NCBI GenBank assembly: GCA_002825515.1
Contig: PJET01000010.1
Location: 1 to 27,195 of the forward strand
Length of the DNA: 27,195 nt
Source: Candidatus Thorarchaeota archaeon MP11T_1
Lineage (GTDB): Archaea; Asgardarchaeota; Thorarchaeia; Thorarchaeales; Thorarchaeaceae
Direction of reading: 5' to 3'
In this document: piece after piece, positions 24,447 to 27,195 of the stretch
How the letters are laid out: each line of letters begins with the position of its first letter
Numbering within the stretch: the stretch's first letter is position 1
The notes under the pieces: model-generated
What the model was told of the DNA's origin: nothing
What the model saw: the letters and a program-made list of their open reading frames with translations, nothing else
Databases searched by the model: none
Position numbers and translations under genes: made by a program

Positions 24447-25423
24447 CGGAAAACCTCCTCCCAGAAGCCGGGGATTATGTTCCAATCAAACCTAATATCA
24501 TCCCCTTTACTCTCATCCAGCGTAGTTGTTGAAAAGAACATTATAACTGTGTTATCTTCTAGATTTTTGAAACCATTGGCATATCCTGGTGGTAAAAACA
24601 GAATCGATGGTTTTCGACTAGATAGCACGAATTTTTCTCCAGGTGGTTTGATGGTTAGTACTCCACCGGGTTCATTCATATTATCGCTTTGCACGAGAGG
24701 CGCAGCCCCAACAAGAGCAGTTCCTCGCGGTACATAAACAAATTTAGCTTCTAAATTGTGACCATGCCATGCCCTGATCATGTCTCGTGATGTGTTCTCA
24801 ACTTGGTAGAACCGCTTTATTCCGATGAAACTGAAAGAGTTAAAGAATGTCAGAACACCACGATCATCCACAAAGTTTCCCCCATTAATGACATACGGAA
24901 CCTTACTACACAAAACCGGATTTGATACTGGATGTATCACAGATCTTAAATGTTTCCAGTACCTGAAGTTTATTATAGCATTTACGGTCTTGGGGCTGAT
25001 ACAGTATTTCTCTGCAATATCTGGTTGCGAAATTCCATCTAAATACAATTTGTGAATTTCCAACACATCAGCCTCTTTTAATTTTGCGCGACCATTCGAT
25101 TCTCCCTTATTGGTAGTACCGTTGGTAATTTTATCCAGTTCATTATCAATATGTGTACCCCATTTGAGGTTAGAAACGTCGTTATTTAAAGGGTTGTTGT
25201 CTTTGTGACAAACCACGTTCTTTCCTGGCTCCTGTTGCAGAAACGCTTTAGCCACAAGTCTTGATACAGTTAAAGTTTTCACCCTGCCATTTTTAGATAG
25301 AGAAACAGTATGTTGACCTCTTTTGTTATTCTGTTTCCTTAAAATTTTTCCGTCCCTACGAACTTCCCCAGTGTCAGAAACCTCGTATTCCTCATAACCT
25401 ACGATTTTCTTCCAGCTTGTCAT
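24443..25423 (-). CDS. HNH homing endonuclease fused to RmlC-like cupin (sugar 3,5-epimerase family)
   Basis: One uninterrupted 326-residue frame joins two proteins. Residues 1-62 are a NUMOD4-like DNA-binding part (SWKKIVGYEEYEVSDTGEV), 70-93 an HNH nuclease (VVCHKDNNPLNNDVSNLKWG), and about 111-159 a helix-turn-helix (ISQPDIAEKYCISPKTVNAI). Residues about 176-326 are a cupin like dTDP-4-dehydrorhamnose 3,5-epimerase (RAWHGHNLEAKFVYVPRGTA, then LFLPPGYANGF). The Shine-Dalgarno (AAGGA) serves the HNH part, and I see no strong ribosome site before the cupin, though weak TTG/GTG starts near residues 162-171 cannot be excluded. It overlaps the epimerase stop by one base (TAATG). The fusion most simply arose by insertion of a homing gene at the 5' end of the cupin gene. 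Confidence 0.88.
   Translation of the reverse strand: MTSWKKIVGYEEYEVSDTGEVRRDGKILRKQNNKRGQHTVSLSKNGRVKTLTVSRLVAKAFLQQEPGKNVVCHKDNNPLNNDVSNLKWGTHIDNELDKITNGTTNKGESNGRAKLKEADVLEIHKLYLDGISQPDIAEKYCISPKTVNAIINFRYWKHLRSVIHPVSNPVLCSKVPYVINGGNFVDDRGVLTFFNSFSFIGIKRFYQVENTSRDMIRAWHGHNLEAKFVYVPRGTALVGAAPLVQSDNMNEPGGVLTIKPPGEKFVLSSRKPSILFLPPGYANGFKNLEDNTVIMFFSTTTLDESKGDDIRFDWNIIPGFWEEVFR
24944..25423 (-). mobile_element. NUMOD4-HNH homing endonuclease module
   Basis: This is the N-terminal 160 residues of the fused frame. The HNH pattern has His73 with Asp75, Asn76, Asn77, Asn80, Asn81, Asn85 and a following LKWGT, as in HNH/NUMOD4 homing enzymes. A trailing HTH is also common in such elements. It appears intact, so it may still cut a cognate site. 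No intron or intein splice signals are seen around it. Confidence 0.8.
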
Positions 25424-27195
25424 TATTCTTCCTTTCCAAATTTATTCTTTATGAATGCTTGGTTAGAGTACACAGGATCATTCAAATTTGTGATTCTATT
25501 CTCTCTAAATACTTTCTGAAGCTCTAAAATACCATCTTCAAGTTCCAGTGTTGGTTTCCAACCTGTCTGTTGAATTCTGCGATTGGTAACATGATAGTTA
25601 CGCAAATCCTCGAACTTCATATCTTTGTACTCTATTTGAGCCTCTGGAATAACTTTTCTAATAACTTCTGCTATCTCTACTATCTTCATATTACAGGCAG
25701 CCAAGTTGTACAACCCGGAAATATTATGTTGGAAACAATACAAGAAGGCATTGCCCACATCTCTAACGTGCAGAAGAGGTCTCCACTGCTCACCACCAAA
25801 AACAGACAGTTTCTGTCCCTCGACCGCTTTTTTAGTGAGAATGTTAACCACCAAATCCAACCTCAACCGGGAGTGGTCATCCCCGAGACCATAAAGAGTA
25901 CCAAGGCGGAAAATGAGGGCATCTTTCCGATGCTTCAAGATATACTGTTCAGCTGCAAGCTTCGTAGATGCATATGCAGACAACGGATTGGGCTCAGCAT
26001 CCTCATCTATTAGATTGTCATTGACACCGTACACTGAACAATTTCCAAACACGTTGAGACGCCCATTTCTCACAACGAAGAAATTATGATTATCTTTTAC
26101 ATCTAGACACCAAACAACACCTTTGTATTTTTCGGTGCGAATTTTGTTCTTGGGAACCGTTTTGTTTGCAGTGGCAAAACTGATCTTGAATGCATTCCCC
26201 TCAATATTCCGCCCATCTATTTCACTCTCTGAGTGAGTCTTGGAGTAAGTAAACCCATGATTGGTTTTTAGAGCCAGCTCCATCAAACAAGGAAGCAGGC
26301 GCTCAGATACCGTGGTGTATTCTGCGCACTTTCCTACGGAAGCGGTTTTATGATTTCCATCACTGGCAATTAACCCATCAAACAATCGAGAAAGTAGTGA
26401 TGGATGGGCATCTAACATCCACCTTGGTATAGTCTTATCGTGCGCGCTGTTGCCAAATTGCTTGAAGAATTCAACCAACCTCTTAGAACTAACACACACC
26501 CTGTCTTTAGTCAGGTAGAATTTGACTTCATACTTTTCCAAAATCTCAAGCAGTCGGTATCTGGCCGGATCCTCTTCCGGCAGACAAAATCCGTTATCAT
26601 ACTTGTGGCATTTCGTTGTTTCGTGAGGCCCTATCTTACCGCATGCCACAAACCTCCCGTAACCATCTCGTTGCTTGAGATATTCTTCACGACGCAACCC
26701 CGTTTTGTTCTGCATTACCTTTAAATAAGTTCCGCTATGTCCGTCGCCAATATACAATCCGCACATGTAAAACAAATCTGCTGCATCAATGGTTTCAGGA
26801 ACATTGTCAGCAGCAAGCCCGTCATCGAATCGATACTCCGTCATTCGATAGCCGGCAAACGAGAACTTGGAGGGAAATTCTACAGACGTAGATGTCTTGC
26901 TGAGCGATGATACCTCCTGGTACATCAAGCTATCATTTTTGTCTTTTAACAACAGCTTATGTTCCGGGGTAACTGCGAACGATACCCTCCTACCCTCTAA
27001 CACCTCCAGGGTGCCGTCGAAATCTTTAATAATTACTCTGTTAATACCCTTCCACTCAAGCTCATTTGTTCCGATATTCACCGTCAATACTTCGTCGTCA
27101 ACCTTAATTTCGTTGTAGTATACGACACCTCTCTTTGTTAGCAGGCGAGTTTCTATATCGTGACATGTGCTGGGAAACAGAATTCGACCCTGGTA
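25423..27195 (-). CDS. NAD-dependent sugar epimerase/dehydratase (extended SDR) with intein, partial
   Basis: The 5' end lies beyond the window; 590 residues are encoded here. Removing the intein (11-385) joins FPST to CSVYG, restoring the SDR catalytic STxxVYG motif. Downstream, YASTK supplies the catalytic Tyr and Lys, then FRLGTLYGLGDDHSRLRLD and PLLHVRDVGNAFLY are typical of UDP/dTDP-sugar epimerases. The mature enzyme is an extended SDR whose exact substrate is not clear; a galactose/rhamnose-type or glucuronate epimerase are options. The TTG at 27087 sometimes used to start a frame is inside the intein and is not a real start. The stop overlaps the HNH-cupin start by one base. Confidence 0.87.
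   Translation of the reverse strand, partial: YQGRILFPSTCHDIETRLLTKRGVVYYNEIKVDDEVLTVNIGTNELEWKGINRVIIKDFDGTLEVLEGRRVSFAVTPEHKLLLKDKNDSLMYQEVSSLSKTSTSVEFPSKFSFAGYRMTEYRFDDGLAADNVPETIDAADLFYMCGLYIGDGHSGTYLKVMQNKTGLRREEYLKQRDGYGRFVACGKIGPHETTKCHKYDNGFCLPEEDPARYRLLEILEKYEVKFYLTKDRVCVSSKRLVEFFKQFGNSAHDKTIPRWMLDAHPSLLSRLFDGLIASDGNHKTASVGKCAEYTTVSERLLPCLMELALKTNHGFTYSKTHSESEIDGRNIEGNAFKISFATANKTVPKNKIRTEKYKGVVWCLDVKDNHNFFVVRNGRLNVFGNCSVYGVNDNLIDEDAEPNPLSAYASTKLAAEQYILKHRKDALIFRLGTLYGLGDDHSRLRLDLVVNILTKKAVEGQKLSVFGGEQWRPLLHVRDVGNAFLYCFQHNISGLYNLAACNMKIVEIAEVIRKVIPEAQIEYKDMKFEDLRNYHVTNRRIQQTGWKPTLELEDGILELQKVFRENRITNLNDPVYSNQAFIKNKFGKEE
26041..27165 (-). mobile_element. LAGLIDADG intein in the sugar epimerase (375 aa)
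   Basis: It begins at Cys (codon 27163-27165, CHDIETRLLTKRG) and ends at Asn (codon 26041-26043) before a Cys as the +1 residue. The penultimate residue is Gly (VFGN/C) instead of the usual His. Block B is AVTPEHKLLL, block F contains VKDNHNFFVV. Two dodecapeptide motifs are present (MCGLYIGDG and LFDGLIASDG). The insertion is exactly inside the SDR catalytic ST/C motif, so splicing is essential for the enzyme. Confidence 0.93.

Noticed and set aside
25423..27087. An independent gene starting at TTG 27087
   Set aside because: The frame continues upstream to the window edge and the TTG lies inside the intein, so it is not a start.

Overview
The window looks like part of a tailed double-stranded DNA phage genome (Caudoviricetes) or a prophage. 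It carries a very long modular tail fibre, a replicative helicase with its loader, an SF2 helicase, a phage-type sigma factor and a B12-dependent ribonucleotide reductase. Every supported gene lies on the minus strand, and most neighbours touch or overlap by ATGA, GTGA or TAATG junctions. TTG and GTG starts backed by good Shine-Dalgarno sequences are common. There are no rRNA, tRNA, integrase or host housekeeping genes. The host cannot be named from the sequence; base composition is moderate, by eye somewhat AT-rich.

Read in the direction of transcription (from 27195 down to 1), the layout is: (1) a nucleotide-sugar block, 20723-27195: an SDR epimerase interrupted by an intein, an HNH endonuclease fused in frame to an RmlC-like cupin, an RmlD-like reductase, an unknown 630-residue protein, and RmlB. 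(2) A tubulin/FtsZ-family GTPase followed by three small translationally linked genes (a Pro-rich protein with a hydrophobic tail, an unknown protein, and a protein with a Tat/lipoprotein-like signal), 18033-20687. (3) A replication block, 13087-18036: SF2 helicase, HTH protein, a putative Sm-fold protein, DnaC-like loader, DnaB-like helicase and a 58-residue small protein. (4) An FmdB-type zinc ribbon, a sigma-70-like factor and the class II reductase NrdJ with a second intein, 8249-13085. (5) Small unknown proteins plus a complete type I methionine aminopeptidase, 5483-8244. (6) An intrinsic terminator, then the tail fibre gene (1-5370), which runs off the window.

The sugar genes could supply a rhamnose-like dTDP-sugar for decorating virions or altering the host surface. 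The sigma factor may help switch transcription to late genes such as the fibre. NrdJ supplies dNTPs for the replication block. The most unusual points are the phage tubulin with its small-gene cassette, the HNH-cupin fusion, and the density of homing elements (two LAGLIDADG inteins and one HNH within about 17 kb, two of them in adjacent sugar genes).
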